DNA of 5,730 bases, taken from the NCBI GenBank assembly GCA_019689695.1, contig JADGHA010000295.1:1-5730 (forward strand). Direction: 5' to 3'. The position numbers and the translations under genes were made by a program. Positions 4,480 through 5,730 of the stretch are shown one piece after another (position 1 is the stretch's first letter; each line of letters begins with the position of its first letter). Below the pieces are notes generated by a model. The model saw nothing but the letters and a program-made list of their open reading frames with translations. It did not search any database and was not told the origin of the DNA. The stretch comes from Micromonosporaceae bacterium. GTDB lineage: Bacteria; Actinomycetota; Actinomycetes; Mycobacteriales; Micromonosporaceae.

Positions 4480-5730
4480 GTGTCAGCCGCTTCGGTGGCC
4501 CCGGCGAGCTCCGCGCGAGCGGCGGTCGGCGGTGTGGGGCTTCCGTTGCTGCGGGTGCGGGACCTGGACGTCACGTATGCGGGGTCGGTACGGGCGTTAC
4601 GCGGCGTGTCGCTCGACGTGCCGCAAGGCTGTGTGGTGGCCGTGCTCGGTAGCAACGGGGCGGGGAAGACCACCCTGCTGCGAGCCATCTCCGGGACGTT
4701 GCCGTTCGCCGGCGGCTCGGTCGCCGCGGGGAGCATTCAGTTTGCCGGCCGCGACCTGCATCGGATGGCGCCGGCCGCGGTGGTGCGTGCCGGAGTGGTC
4801 CAGGTGCCGGAGGGCCGGCAGGTTTTCGCCCACCTGACCGTGGAGGAGAACCTTCGTGCCGGCGGCCTGGCCGCCGCGCGGCGCGTGCGGGCCACCGCCC
4901 GGCAGCGGGTGTACGAGTTGTTCCCGGTGCTGCGTCAGCGGGCCGGCCAGCGGGCCGGGCTGCTCTCCGGCGGGGAGCAGCAGATGCTGGCGATCGCGCG
5001 GGCGTTGATGGCCTCGCCGCGACTGTTGCTGCTGGACGAACCCTCGCTGGGACTGGCACCGCAGATGGTGGAACGGATCGCCGACGTGATCGCCGAGATC
5101 CGCCGGCAGGGCACCACGGTCCTGTTGGTGGAGCAGAACGCGGCGGTTGCGCTGGAGCTGGCCGACACCGCGTACGTCCTCGAGGTCGGGCGGGTGGCGC
5201 TGCACGGGCCGGCCGCACATCTGGCCGGGGCCGAGGAGGTGCGTGATCGTTACCTGGGTGGCGCCGCGGTGAAGGAGGGTGAGTCGGCGGCCGCGGCGAA
5301 GGCGCGGATTGCCACAGATGACGGCCAGCGACCGGTCGCGGCGGTACCCGAGCTCGTGGTGGAGGACCTGAGCGTACGGTTCGGCGGAGTCGCCGCGCTG
5401 GAGGGGGTCTCCTTCACCGTCGCACCCGGCTCGGTGCATGCGCTGATCGGGCCGAACGGGGCCGGGAAATCCACCTGTCTCAACGCGCTGACCGGCGTCT
5501 ACCGGGTGGCGGCGGGCAGCGCGCGCTACGGCGGTATCGAGCTGACCCGGTTGCGCCCCCATCGGATCGCCCGGCTGGGCGTCAGCCGGACGTTCCAGAA
5601 TCTCGTGCTCTCACCGGCGGCCACGGTGCTGGAGAACCTGATGCTGGGCCGGCACCGACACGGCCGCGCCGGCTTCGTCACCACCGGCCTGCGCCTGCCC
5701 GCGGCCCGACGCGAGCGGGCGGCGCAGGAG
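4480..5730 (+). CDS. Fused LivF-LivG-type ABC transporter ATPase (3' end outside window)
   Basis: The open frame gives 417 codons up to the window edge. The first cassette (about 22-258) resembles LivF. It has Walker A GSNGAGKTT (57-65), signature LSGGEQQ (162-168), Walker B LLLLDEP with Asp186 and Glu187, and VEQN in place of the usual switch His, a known LivF trait. A linker rich in Ala and charged residues (about 260-290) leads to a second cassette resembling LivG: Walker A GPNGAGKST (324-332), then SRTFQNLVLSPAATVLENL in the Q-loop region. Its signature and Walker B lie beyond the edge. Together the halves would supply both ATP sites of a branched-chain-amino-acid-type (HAAT) importer at the inner face of the membrane. 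Permease and binding-protein genes would be expected downstream. Fusion in F-then-G order is less usual than separate livG and livF genes. Members of this transporter group also import aromatic acids and amides; the PaaX-like neighbour makes an aromatic substrate possible but unproved. Confidence 0.88.
   Translation, partial: MSAASVAPASSARAAVGGVGLPLLRVRDLDVTYAGSVRALRGVSLDVPQGCVVAVLGSNGAGKTTLLRAISGTLPFAGGSVAAGSIQFAGRDLHRMAPAAVVRAGVVQVPEGRQVFAHLTVEENLRAGGLAAARRVRATARQRVYELFPVLRQRAGQRAGLLSGGEQQMLAIARALMASPRLLLLDEPSLGLAPQMVERIADVIAEIRRQGTTVLLVEQNAAVALELADTAYVLEVGRVALHGPAAHLAGAEEVRDRYLGGAAVKEGESAAAAKARIATDDGQRPVAAVPELVVEDLSVRFGGVAALEGVSFTVAPGSVHALIGPNGAGKSTCLNALTGVYRVAAGSARYGGIELTRLRPHRIARLGVSRTFQNLVLSPAATVLENLMLGRHRHGRAGFVTTGLRLPAARRERAAQE

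Noticed and set aside
4597..5562. 321-codon open frame on the minus strand
   Set aside because: It is antisense to the LivF-LivG fusion, whose Walker and signature motifs prove the plus-strand frame.

Overview
The window reads as chromosomal DNA of a high-GC, saprophytic actinomycete. The GC content is about 70%. GTG starts, GGAGG ribosome sites and near-leaderless transcripts occur, and two secreted esterases carry Ser/Thr/Pro linkers and family-2 carbohydrate-binding modules (CBM2). A Micromonosporaceae-like host is my guess, not something the sequence proves.

Layout. Bases 1-1061 (minus strand, running off the left edge) encode a secreted CE1/PHB-depolymerase-fold esterase, best read as an acetylxylan esterase, with the first residues of a C-terminal CBM2. 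Divergent from it, 1155-1985 (plus) encodes a PaaX-family regulator. About 180 bp further on, 2170-3444 (plus) encodes a second secreted CE1 esterase of feruloyl-esterase type, also ending in CBM2. It meets tail to tail a second PaaX-family regulator at 3487-4422 (minus). Divergent from that, across a 57-bp gap, starts an ABC-transporter ATPase (4480 to the right edge, plus) in which a LivF-type and a LivG-type cassette are fused in one chain.

The most striking non-coding signal is a 12-bp palindrome, TGACG-NN-CGTCA. It occurs three times, only in the intergenic regions bordering the first PaaX-like gene: twice between that gene and the acetylxylan-type esterase, and once in front of the feruloyl-type esterase. 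In both esterase promoters the palindrome overlaps the -35 box of a matching promoter, TTGACG-N17-TAAC(T/C)T. This suggests that the PaaX-like protein at 1155-1985 represses both esterases, and perhaps itself, as a local regulon.

How the parts may work together (inference): the two cellulose- or xylan-anchored esterases would strip acetyl and feruloyl groups from plant hemicellulose. A PaaX-type sensor, from a family that typically binds aryl-CoA thioesters, could couple their expression to aromatic acids derived from that material. The neighbouring PaaX-like gene and Liv-type transporter would form a second unit, possibly for uptake of an aromatic acid or a branched-chain-amino-acid-like substrate. 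The substrate, the effectors and the link between the two units cannot be read from this window.
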